Both the position numbers and the translations under genes were made by a program. Positions 1-7,273 of a stretch of DNA of 15,091 nt are shown here, piece after piece; the stretch's first letter is position 1; each line of letters opens with the position of its first letter. Below the pieces are notes generated by a model. That model saw nothing but the letters and a program-made list of their open reading frames with translations, did not search any database and was not told where the DNA came from. The stretch lies in NCBI GenBank assembly GCA_016791285.1, contig JAEUMX010000478.1, positions 1-15,091 of the forward strand, given 5' to 3'. Source of the DNA: Burkholderiales bacterium (GTDB lineage Bacteria; Pseudomonadota; Gammaproteobacteria; Burkholderiales; JAEUMW01).

Positions 1-474
1 GAGCGCGCTGCGCCCGATGCGCGCGCCAAGGTGAAGCTGCCGGTGCCCGGCACGCTCGCGGTGTTCGTCGATCCGAAGGTGTTCACGACGCGCACCGTTT
101 CCTCGTACGGCATCGATGAACAGGTCTTCAACGAGCGCGCCATGATCGAGCAGGCAGCCATCTCCTCCTTTGGCCGCGTCTACTCGCAGGTCATGCCATA
201 CCAGGAGGACAAGGACGCCCAGGCTACCCTCAGCCTGACCGGTGACAGCTACTACAACCCGATCATGCGCAGCTATTACGTGAACATCCGGGCGTCGATG
301 TACATCGGCGATGCAGCGGACTCAATTGGCACGTACAAGGCCAAGGCGCAGTACGACGGCGGACTCAACGATCCGAGTGCGTTCCAGAGAGCGTACAAGA
401 AGGCGACCGACGACATCGCGAACCAGATCGTGAGCAGCGCCGAGTTCGCCGAGGCGGTGCAAGGGGCGCGCTAG
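1..474 (+). CDS. 3' part of an unrecognised, probably exported protein gene
   Basis: The frame is open from the first base and ends in TAG at 472-474. The true start probably lies to the left: the GTG at 31 has no ribosome-binding site in front of it, and the ten codons before it are open and Ala/Arg-rich. The visible 157 residues include a Lys-Leu-Pro-Val-Pro-Gly stretch near the beginning, a central segment with alternating polar and aromatic residues (around LTGDSYYNPIMRSYYVNIRA) that looks like beta strands, and a helical C-terminus rich in Ala, Lys and Asp. The overall shape (beta-rich middle, then a helix with Ala/Asp/Ile before a short tail) loosely recalls small periplasmic lipoproteins such as YajG. 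This is only a resemblance and I do not assign a family. No signal peptide can be seen because the N-terminus is missing. The gene ends 164 bases before the next one. Confidence 0.72.
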   Translation, partial: ERAAPDARAKVKLPVPGTLAVFVDPKVFTTRTVSSYGIDEQVFNERAMIEQAAISSFGRVYSQVMPYQEDKDAQATLSLTGDSYYNPIMRSYYVNIRASMYIGDAADSIGTYKAKAQYDGGLNDPSAFQRAYKKATDDIANQIVSSAEFAEAVQGAR

Positions 475-576
475 TCCCGCTGTACGATTTTTGCTCTGCC
501 CCGACGACCCTGCTGCACGCTTACTTCCAGAAGCTTGTGATCCGCAATCGACCGCAGGGGGGGTCCCATCGTTCGT

Positions 577-593
577 GGAAGCTGCCTGCTTCC
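577..593 (+). other. Perfect stem-loop in the leader of the DUF1302 gene (hairpin 1)
   Basis: GGAAGC at 577-582 and GCTTCC at 588-593 form a perfect 6-bp stem around the 5-base loop TGCCT. It lies two bases before a second hairpin and about 30 bases before the ribosome-binding site. No T-run follows, so it is not a canonical intrinsic terminator. It could be a leader structure or the 3' end of the upstream transcript. Confidence 0.45.
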
Positions 594-595
594 CC

Positions 596-611
596 GCGGC
601 GGGAGCGCCGC
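596..611 (+). other. Perfect GC stem-loop in the leader of the DUF1302 gene (hairpin 2)
   Basis: GCGGCG at 596-601 and CGCCGC at 606-611 form an all-GC 6-bp stem closed by the 4-base loop GGAG. The loop itself reads like a Shine-Dalgarno core. The structure ends 11 bases before the purine-rich ribosome-binding site at 623-631. Short GC palindromes are common at this base composition, so chance is possible. Confidence 0.45.
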
Positions 612-622
612 AGACCGACAAG

Positions 623-631
623 AAGGGGAGG
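623..631 (+). promoter_or_regulatory. Ribosome-binding site fixing the DUF1302 start
   Basis: AAGGGGAGG lies seven bases before the ATG at 639. This selects 639 over the upstream in-frame start at 537. The protein from 639 begins with a plausible signal sequence, whereas the upstream extension is an Arg-rich tract crossing both leader hairpins. Confidence 0.7.
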
Positions 632-638
632 TCCGAGC

Positions 639-2498
639 ATGCAGCGACCTGGTCGTCGAGGGACGCGATATGCGCGCAGCGATGTGTTGTGCCTGGGCAC
701 CGCGCTGCTTCTCGCGTTTGCAGAGCCCAGTCGTGCGTTTCAGTTTCAAACTAACGATCCCGATTTTGCCGCGAGCTTCGACAACACCGTCTCGGTGGGT
801 GCGGCCATGCGCACCGAGGGGCGCGATCCGGCGTTGATCGGCATTGCGAACGGCGGCACGTCGCGCTCGGTCAACGACGACAACGGTGATCTGAACTGGC
901 CGAAGGGCAGCCTTTTCGCGCTGCCGGTCTACTACACCGGCGAAGTCGAGATGAAGTACCGGAATCTCGATTTCTTCGCGCGCTTCGATTACCTCTACGA
1001 CCAGCGCATCGAGAGCAACGACAAGCTCGGCGACACCGCCAAGGCGCTCGACGGCAGCGATTTCCGGCTGCTCGATCTCTTCGCCGGCGGCCGCTGGGAT
1101 CCGACCGGCGACGGCCGCATGCTGAGCGCCCGCTTCGGACGGCAGGTGTTGAACTGGGGCGAGAGCACCTTCATCGCGAACGGCATCAACACGATCAATC
1201 CGATCGATTTGAGGCGCCTGCGCAGTCCGGGCAGCGAGCTGCGCAATGCACTGCTGCCGCTCAACACCTTCTGGATGTCGCAGGACGTGGTGCCAAATTT
1301 CACGCTCGAGGGCTATTACCAGTTCGAGTGGAGCGCGACGCGCATCGACCCGGCCGGTACCTACTTCAGCTCGAACGACTACGCCTCGCCCGACGGCGAG
1401 TTCGTGTTTACAGGCTTCGGTCGGCGGCGCGATTTCAATCAGCCGATCGTCCCGCTGGCGGGCGCGACCGCCGGGATCGCTCAGTTGTACGCCCCCATCT
1501 CCGGGCAAGTGAACGCCCGAAACAGCGGCCAGTTCGGCTTCGCCGCGCGTGTTTTCATTCCGAGCTGGAACAACACCGAGCTCGGTTTCTACGGCTTGAA
1601 CTACCACAGCCGCATTCCGGTGGTATCCGGCGTGCGCGGGAGCCCGAGCGCCATCAACGCCCCCGGGACCGCACGCTATTTCCCGGAGTTTCCGGAGAAC
1701 ATCAACCTGTTCGGCCTGAGCTTCAGCACCCCGGGACCTTGGGGCGTGGCGCTCCAGGGGGAATATTCCTATCGCCCGAATCAGCCGCTGGCGCTCGCAG
1801 GACCCGAGGTGCTGCTGGCGACGGTCGGAGCGCCGAACAGTATTACCGGGACCGGGCTGGCCACGGTGGGCAACAACCGGGTACCAATCGCAGCGTTGGT
1901 GCCGACCGGCGCGATCATCCGCGGTTACGATCGGGTCGAACAGCAGCAGTTGCAGATGACGGCCACGAAAGCCTTCGGTCCCACCTTCGGCGCGGATCAG
2001 CTCACGTTCGTGGGCGAGGTTGGATTCACGTATCTCGACTTGCCGAGCGGCGTTTACTTCAACGGACCCGGCGTATTCCTGCCGGCACCGGGATCGAACA
2101 CGACGACCTCCTTCGGATCGGTTCAGACCACTGGGTATGCGACGCGTTTCTCTTGGGGCTATCGGCTCCTCTCGCGGCTCGACTATCCGAATGCACTGGG
2201 GGCCGCCACCGTCTCCCCGCGCGTGGCGTTCGGTCAGGACGTGAACGGTGTCGGTCCGACCTTCAACGACGGCGCGATGTCGCTGACCATCGGGGTCGGC
2301 TTCAATTACCGCCAGAACTGGCAGGCGGATATCGCCTACACGTCGTATTTCGGGGGCCACCTCATCGCGGGCATCGACACGGGATCCGGCAACGCTCAGA
2401 ATCCCTTCCCTCCCGGGCAGAGCCGCTATTACGCGAGCAGCACCAATCCACTCAGGGACCGCGACTTCATTGCGGTCAGCGTGAGCTATTCGTTCTGA
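639..2498 (+). CDS. DUF1302 family outer-membrane protein
   Basis: A 619-residue protein of the DUF1302 family, which are predicted outer-membrane beta-barrels of about 600 residues. Residues 1-33 form an Arg-rich n-region, a hydrophobic Leu/Ala core and an AEPSRA-type signal peptidase site. The mature protein opens with FQFQTNDPDFAASFDNTVSV, the usual start of this family. Many amphipathic strands rich in Tyr, Phe, Asn and Gly follow, including a GRQVLNWGES segment typical of DUF1302 proteins, and the chain ends in VSVSYSF. A C-terminal Phe is the outer-membrane assembly signal. Known members sit beside DUF1329 genes and RND/MMPL pumps in clusters tied to hydrophobic compounds, but no molecular function is firmly established. 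It is probably the first gene of a five-gene operon, and the next gene starts 46 bases on. The leader carries two hairpins. Confidence 0.9.
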   Translation: MQRPGRRGTRYARSDVLCLGTALLLAFAEPSRAFQFQTNDPDFAASFDNTVSVGAAMRTEGRDPALIGIANGGTSRSVNDDNGDLNWPKGSLFALPVYYTGEVEMKYRNLDFFARFDYLYDQRIESNDKLGDTAKALDGSDFRLLDLFAGGRWDPTGDGRMLSARFGRQVLNWGESTFIANGINTINPIDLRRLRSPGSELRNALLPLNTFWMSQDVVPNFTLEGYYQFEWSATRIDPAGTYFSSNDYASPDGEFVFTGFGRRRDFNQPIVPLAGATAGIAQLYAPISGQVNARNSGQFGFAARVFIPSWNNTELGFYGLNYHSRIPVVSGVRGSPSAINAPGTARYFPEFPENINLFGLSFSTPGPWGVALQGEYSYRPNQPLALAGPEVLLATVGAPNSITGTGLATVGNNRVPIAALVPTGAIIRGYDRVEQQQLQMTATKAFGPTFGADQLTFVGEVGFTYLDLPSGVYFNGPGVFLPAPGSNTTTSFGSVQTTGYATRFSWGYRLLSRLDYPNALGAATVSPRVAFGQDVNGVGPTFNDGAMSLTIGVGFNYRQNWQADIAYTSYFGGHLIAGIDTGSGNAQNPFPPGQSRYYASSTNPLRDRDFIAVSVSYSF

Positions 2499-2530
2499 GT
2501 TCGCAGTGCCGGTTACTCGGATTTGTTGGC

Positions 2531-2536
2531 AAGGAG
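2531..2536 (+). promoter_or_regulatory. Ribosome-binding site fixing the DUF1329 GTG start
   Basis: AAGGAG lies eight bases before the GTG at 2545. It supports this GTG over the in-frame ATG at 2506, which would add 13 residues containing Cys and Trp ahead of the signal peptide and would almost touch the previous stop codon. Confidence 0.75.
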
Positions 2537-2544
2537 ACTCGATC

Positions 2545-3906
2545 GTGCGGCGTCGTCTGATATCGAGCGTGATTGCGGGCGCGCTCGTCCTCTTTCTAGC
2601 GGCAGCAGGCATCGCCCGCGCCGACACAGCGCCAGACGCACCTGGCAAGTCGCTCACGCCGATGGGCGCGGAGAAGGCGGGCAACGCGGCCGGCACCATC
2701 CCGCCCTGGGACGGTGGATTGATCGAGTGCCCCCCGGGGCACAAGCCGGGAGATCACTACCCCAACCCGTTTCCTCAGGACAAGCCGCTCTTCACCATCG
2801 ACACTTCCAATATGGAGAAGCATCAGGCGCATCTGTCGCCCGGCCAGATGGCGCTGCTCAGGAAGTACCCGACGTGGAAGATGCAGGTCTACCCGACGCG
2901 TCGCACGGCCGCATTCCCCAAGGGTCACTACGAGGAGACGGCGGCGAACGCAACGCGCGCGAAGCTGGTGGACGGCGGCAACGGCGTTACCGGGACCAAG
3001 GGCGGGGTGCCGTTTCCGATTCCGAAGAGCGGCCACGAGGCGATCTGGAACCATCTCTTGCGTTATCGCGGCGACACCTACGCCATGAACTGGAGCCAGA
3101 TGCCCGTCACGCGCGATGGGGCGTACACGCCGGTGCGCTTCGAGTACGAGTACGACTTCGACTACGGCAACCTCGTCAAGCCGGTCGACCGCCGCACCGA
3201 GAACAGCCTCGCGAACTTCCTGCAGACCGTGACAGCGCCCGCCCGGCTCGCCGGCCAGATCCTGCTCATCCACGAGCCGGTCGACCAGGTGAAGGAGCCG
3301 CGAGAGGCCTGGACCTACAACCCGGGACAGCGCCGGGTACGCCTCGCGCCGCAGGTCGCCTACGACAATCCGGGGACGGCGGCTGATGGATTGCGCACCA
3401 ACGACGACTTCTTCATGTTCACCGGGGCCACCGACCGCTACGACTGGCACCTCCTCGGCAAGCAGGAGCTCTACGTGCCGTACAACTCGTACAAGGTCGT
3501 CGGCAACGAGCTCAAGTATTCGGACGTACTGCGGCCGGGCCACCTCAACCCGGATCATCCGCGCTACGAATTGCATCGCGTGTGGGTGGTGGAGGCGACG
3601 CTCAAACCCGGTCAGACGCACCTCTACAAGAAGCGCCGCTTCTACATCGACGAGGATAGCTGGGCCATCCTCGTGACCGACAAGTACGACAATCGCGACG
3701 AGCTCTGGCGCGTGGCGGAATCCCACAACATCCAGTTTTGCGACCGGCCCATGTGGTACAACATGATCGAGGTCCACCACGACCTGCAGTCGGGCCGCTA
3801 CCTCGCGATGGGCCTGCGCAACGAGGAGCCCAAGGTGTACCAGACCATCAAGCGTGAAGCCTCGGACTTCACGCCTGCCGGCCTGCGCGGGATCGGTACC
3901 CGCTGA
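2545..3906 (+). CDS. DUF1329 family exported protein
   Basis: A 453-residue protein starting at GTG. Residues 1-26 are a clear signal peptide: Arg-Arg-Arg, a hydrophobic core, then IARA before the cut. Next comes LTPMGAEKAGNAAGTIPPWD, the hallmark opening of DUF1329 proteins (usual length about 450). The rest is soluble in character, rich in Tyr, Trp, Asp and Pro, with no further membrane segment. Some databases describe the family as resembling outer-membrane lipoprotein-sorting proteins, meaning a LolA/LolB-like half-barrel able to hold a hydrophobic ligand. There is no lipobox Cys, so it is predicted to be soluble in the periplasm. DUF1329 genes nearly always neighbour DUF1302 genes, as here, so the two products probably work together. 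A role as periplasmic carrier between the inner-membrane pump and the outer-membrane protein is inference. Confidence 0.9.
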   Translation: MRRRLISSVIAGALVLFLAAAGIARADTAPDAPGKSLTPMGAEKAGNAAGTIPPWDGGLIECPPGHKPGDHYPNPFPQDKPLFTIDTSNMEKHQAHLSPGQMALLRKYPTWKMQVYPTRRTAAFPKGHYEETAANATRAKLVDGGNGVTGTKGGVPFPIPKSGHEAIWNHLLRYRGDTYAMNWSQMPVTRDGAYTPVRFEYEYDFDYGNLVKPVDRRTENSLANFLQTVTAPARLAGQILLIHEPVDQVKEPREAWTYNPGQRRVRLAPQVAYDNPGTAADGLRTNDDFFMFTGATDRYDWHLLGKQELYVPYNSYKVVGNELKYSDVLRPGHLNPDHPRYELHRVWVVEATLKPGQTHLYKKRRFYIDEDSWAILVTDKYDNRDELWRVAESHNIQFCDRPMWYNMIEVHHDLQSGRYLAMGLRNEEPKVYQTIKREASDFTPAGLRGIGTR

Positions 3907-3943
3907 CGGAGGGCTGGTCGTCTCCCGGTCGCGCTCACCGGTC

Positions 3944-3947
3944 GAGG
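3944..3947 (+). promoter_or_regulatory. Ribosome-binding site fixing the TTG start of the BNR-repeat gene
   Basis: GAGG lies five bases before TTG at 3953. No ATG or GTG in this frame lies between the previous stop codon (3904-3906) and the signal sequence. An ATG at 3854 in the same frame lies inside the previous gene and would place about 33 non-signal residues before the hydrophobic segment. Confidence 0.55.
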
Positions 3948-3952
3948 TCCGA

Positions 3953-4894
3953 TTGCGGCGCGCGGCCTTCCTCTTCCTGATCCTGCTGTCCTTTTCTGCT
4001 GGCGGCGGGCCGCTGTGGTTTCCCGCTGGAGGTTCCGATACCCCACGGGTCGATCGACTCCTGCTGCTCGACGCCGCGCAGGCCGGGGGGCGGATCGTCG
4101 CCGTGGGCGAGCGCGGTCGTATCCTGATCTCGGACGACGGCGGGCGAAGCTGGCGCTACGGCGCCTCGCCCACCGAGGCGACACTCACCTCTGTGTACTT
4201 TGCAGGCGACCGGCAAGGCTGGGCGGTCGGGCACGACGCGACCATTCTGCTAAGCCGCGACGGGGGTGAGACGTGGGCGCAGGTGTACGCTGCCCCGGAC
4301 GAAAACGCACCGCTGCTCGATGTCTGGTTCGGCGACCCCGACCATGGACTGGCCGTGGGCGCCTATGGCCTCGCGCTCGCGACCTCCGACGGCGGCCGCA
4401 CCTGGAGCCGCGTTCGGCTCGACGAGGGCGACCGTCACCTGAATGCCATCGCCGGGACGTCCAACGGGCGTCTCTTCGTCGTCGGCGAAGCGGGCACCCT
4501 TTTGCGGTCGGACGACCAGGGCGCGAGCTGGACGAAGCTCGAGGCCCCGTACCACGGGTCGCTCTTCGGTGCGCTGATCCTGCCCGGTGGCAGACCTCTC
4601 GTCTTCGGCCTGCGCGGCAAGATTTTCGTGGGCTCGCCCGATGGTGCGGCGTGGCAGGCGGTGGCATCGGGTACCGCCGCGTCGCTGCAAGGCGGCATCG
4701 TTACCGCGCAGGGGGAAGTGCTGCTCGCCGGCAGCGATGGCGCCGTCCTGGCGGGGCGGGTCGACGGCGCCGGTTTCGCCCCGCTGCGCACCGCCGATCG
4801 CAAGCCCATAGCGGCGGTCCTGCCTGGCAAAGGAGCCGATCTGCTGCTCTTCGGTGAAGGCGGGATAACGCGGTCGGCGCGCGGCGTGCCCTGA
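3953..4894 (+). CDS. Exported YCF48/BNR-repeat beta-propeller protein
   Basis: About 313 residues if the rare TTG at 3953 is the start. Residues 1-19 are a signal sequence or membrane anchor (LRRAAFLFLILLSFSAGGG). The rest consists of repeats of about 42 residues, each with a hydrophobic strand, an AVG-type turn and an Asp-box. The Asp-boxes are SDDGGRSW (60-67), SRDGGETW (101-108), TSDGGRTW (144-151), SDDQGASW (186-193) and SPDGAAW (228-234). This is the YCF48/photosystem II assembly (HCF136-like) and BNR type of propeller. In non-phototrophs such proteins are often called photosystem II stability factor by homology alone, and no photosynthesis gene is present here. Its position between DUF1329 and the MMPL pump is a recurrent arrangement, so it probably serves as an exported partner or assembly factor of that pump. 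The start codon is the least certain point. Confidence 0.82.
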   Translation: MRRAAFLFLILLSFSAGGGPLWFPAGGSDTPRVDRLLLLDAAQAGGRIVAVGERGRILISDDGGRSWRYGASPTEATLTSVYFAGDRQGWAVGHDATILLSRDGGETWAQVYAAPDENAPLLDVWFGDPDHGLAVGAYGLALATSDGGRTWSRVRLDEGDRHLNAIAGTSNGRLFVVGEAGTLLRSDDQGASWTKLEAPYHGSLFGALILPGGRPLVFGLRGKIFVGSPDGAAWQAVASGTAASLQGGIVTAQGEVLLAGSDGAVLAGRVDGAGFAPLRTADRKPIAAVLPGKGADLLLFGEGGITRSARGVP

Positions 4895-4917
4895 AGTCCT
4901 AGCCGAGAACGAGCAGC

Positions 4918-7266
4918 GTGCGCAAGAGCGCTTCGACCCGTCACCGCCGGCTCACCGAGCGCATTGCCGCTGCCATCTTCGGGGTGCGCCGTCTGCTCCT
5001 CGTCGCCTTTGCGCTGCTCACCGCGACGCTTTGCTACTCGGCGACCCAGCTCAAGGTGGATGCCGGGTTCAACAAGATGATCCCGCTCGCGCACCCCTAC
5101 ATGAAGGTGTTTACCGACTACCGCCAAAGCTTCGGCGGCGCGAACCGGGTCGTGGTGGCGCTCGTTCCGCGGCAGGGCGACATCTTCACCCCCGCGTTCT
5201 TCGACACGTTGCGGCGGGTGACCGACGACGTGTTCTTCATCCCCGGGGTCGACCGGCCCACGGTGACTTCGCTCTTCACGCCCAACGTGCGCTTCATCGA
5301 AGTGGTGGAAGAGGGGTTCGCCGGCGGCAACGTGATGCCGGCGGGATTCGCCGGCACGCCGCAGGAGCTCGAAACGGTGCGCGCCAACGTGGTGAAATCG
5401 GGCAACGTCGGCCGCCTGGTCGCCAACGACTTCCGCGGCGCGCTGGTGCGCGCGGAATTGCTGGAGGTCGATCCGGGCAGCGGTGCCAGGCTCGACTACC
5501 AGGCCGTGGCGAAACAGCTGGAGGCGCTGCGGGCAAAATACGCGGCGCCGGATCTCGACGTGCACGTCATCGGCTTCGTGAAGGCGGTGGGGGACATCGC
5601 GGACGGGGCGCGCGGCGTGATGGCATTCTTCGGCATCGCCTTCCTCGTCACCGCGCTGCTGTTCTATTTCTATTCCGACTCGTTGCGGCTCACCGCGCTC
5701 GGACTCGTCTGCGCCATGGTGCCGGTGGTCTGGCTGCTCGGCTTGCTGCCGCTGCTGGGCTACGGCATCGACCCGCTGTCCATCCTGGTGCCCTTCCTCA
5801 TCTTCGCGATCGGCGTCTCGCATGCCGTGCAGATGACCAACGCCTGGAAGCTCGAGGTGGTGCGCGGGCGGGATGCGCAGACGGCGGCGCGCAATGCCTT
5901 CCTCAAGCTGTTCATCCCGGGTGCGGTGGCGCTCCTGACCAACGCGCTCGGGTTCATCGTGATGCTGCACGTCGCCATCGAGATCGTGCGCGAGTTCGCC
6001 GTCGCGGCGAGCCTGGGCGTGCTGCTCATGATCGTGACCAACAAGATCCTGCTGCCGGTGATGCTGTCCCATGTCGAGCTCGAACCGGCCGCATTGCGGC
6101 GGGCACCCACGCGCGGTGCGTGGAGTGAGCGTCTGTGGTGGGCGCTCGCCGGCATCGTTCGGCGCGGCCCGGCACTGGCGGTGCTGGGAGTTGCGGCGCT
6201 GCTCGCCGTGACCGGAGCCTGGAAGGCGCGCGAGCTGCGCATCGGCGATGTCGGCAGGGGACTTCCGGAGCTCAAGCAGGACGCGCGCTACAACCGCGAC
6301 CTGCAGGCGATTACCGACAGGTTCAGCATCGGCGTCGACGTGCTCTCGGTGATCGCGCAGACCCGTGGTGTGGAGGGCGGCTGCACGGACTTCGCGCTGA
6401 TGGATGACATCGACCGCCTCGAGTTCTATCTGCGCCAGGTGGACGGTGTACAGTCGGTGCTCGCGCTGCCGGGGCTCGCCAAGATCATCAATGCCGGGTA
6501 CAACGAGGGCCACCTCAAGTGGCGATCGCTCTCCCGCGTGCCGCAGGTGCTCGCGCAGGCGGTGACACCGGTCGACACCGGCACCGGCCTGCTCGACCCC
6601 GATTGCAGCGCGATGCAGATCATGATCTTCACCCGGGATCATCACGCCGACACGATCGAGCGTATCGTCCGGGCGGTGAAGGACTATGCGGCGCGCTACG
6701 ATGGTGAGCACATCCGCTTCCTGCTCGCGAGCGGCAACGTGGGCGTGATGGCGGCGACCAACGAGGCGGTGGCGGCGTCCGAGAAGACGATGCTGGTGTC
6801 GATCTTCGGCGCAGTGATCCTGCTCTGCTGGCTCACGTTCCGATCGCTGGCGGCGACGCTTTGCATCATCCTGCCGCTCGCGCTCGTCTCGCTGCTGTGC
6901 AATGCCCTGATGGCGAGCCTCGACATCGGGGTGAAGGTGGCAACACTGCCCGTGATTGCGCTCGGCGTCGGCGTTGGCGTCGACTACGGCATCTATCTCT
7001 ACGAGCGTTTCCAGCACGCCCTGCACGAGCAGGGTGCCTCGATGCGCGAGGCGTTCTGCGATGCGTTGCGCCAGCGCGGGACGGCCGCCGTATTCACCGC
7101 CGTGACCATGAGCGTGGGCGTGGGCACGTGGGCGTTCTCCGATCTCAAGTTCCAGGCCGATATGGGTATCCTGCTCGCCTTCATGTTCCTGGTGAACATG
7201 CTCGGAGCGGTATTGCTGCTGCCCGCCCTGGCCGCCTATCTGGTCTCCGGGAAGCGCACCGGCTAG
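4918..7266 (+). CDS. MMPL/RND superfamily transporter, 12 TM
   Basis: A 782-residue inner-membrane protein from a GTG start, 23 bases after the previous gene. The layout is the RND duplication: TM1 (about 24-42), a periplasmic domain (about 43-232), TM2-TM6 (about 234-378), TM7 (about 414-430), a second periplasmic domain (about 433-620) and TM8-TM12 (about 622-770). TM10 carries GVGVDYG with Asp689-Tyr690, the proton-relay pair of MMPL pumps. The matching place in TM4 reads GVSHAVQ (299-305), without an acidic residue. Two Cys in the second periplasmic domain (489 and 563) could form a disulfide. MMPL proteins mostly move lipids and other hydrophobic molecules using the proton gradient, and this subtype is the usual partner of DUF1302/DUF1329 proteins. 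The substrate is unknown, although the thioesterase 7 bases downstream hints at acyl compounds. The ribosome-binding site is weak (GAGAACGAG). Confidence 0.92.
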   Translation: MRKSASTRHRRLTERIAAAIFGVRRLLLVAFALLTATLCYSATQLKVDAGFNKMIPLAHPYMKVFTDYRQSFGGANRVVVALVPRQGDIFTPAFFDTLRRVTDDVFFIPGVDRPTVTSLFTPNVRFIEVVEEGFAGGNVMPAGFAGTPQELETVRANVVKSGNVGRLVANDFRGALVRAELLEVDPGSGARLDYQAVAKQLEALRAKYAAPDLDVHVIGFVKAVGDIADGARGVMAFFGIAFLVTALLFYFYSDSLRLTALGLVCAMVPVVWLLGLLPLLGYGIDPLSILVPFLIFAIGVSHAVQMTNAWKLEVVRGRDAQTAARNAFLKLFIPGAVALLTNALGFIVMLHVAIEIVREFAVAASLGVLLMIVTNKILLPVMLSHVELEPAALRRAPTRGAWSERLWWALAGIVRRGPALAVLGVAALLAVTGAWKARELRIGDVGRGLPELKQDARYNRDLQAITDRFSIGVDVLSVIAQTRGVEGGCTDFALMDDIDRLEFYLRQVDGVQSVLALPGLAKIINAGYNEGHLKWRSLSRVPQVLAQAVTPVDTGTGLLDPDCSAMQIMIFTRDHHADTIERIVRAVKDYAARYDGEHIRFLLASGNVGVMAATNEAVAASEKTMLVSIFGAVILLCWLTFRSLAATLCIILPLALVSLLCNALMASLDIGVKVATLPVIALGVGVGVDYGIYLYERFQHALHEQGASMREAFCDALRQRGTAAVFTAVTMSVGVGTWAFSDLKFQADMGILLAFMFLVNMLGAVLLLPALAAYLVSGKRTG

Positions 7267-7273
7267 AGGGGGG

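Noticed and set aside
1328..2560. Plus-strand open frame overlapping the DUF1302 gene in another frame
   Set aside because: Its product is Arg-rich and motif-free, and the in-frame DUF1302 protein explains this stretch fully.
471..2744. Long minus-strand open frame (757 codons) opposite the DUF1302 gene
   Set aside because: It is antisense to a gene with a clear family, signal peptide and barrel ending. Its product is a low-complexity Arg/Ala/Glu/Val mix typical of antisense frames in high-GC DNA.
3953..4894. Naming the BNR-repeat protein a photosystem II assembly factor
   Set aside because: The repeat type matches YCF48/HCF136, but no photosynthesis gene is present and such propellers occur widely in non-phototrophs.
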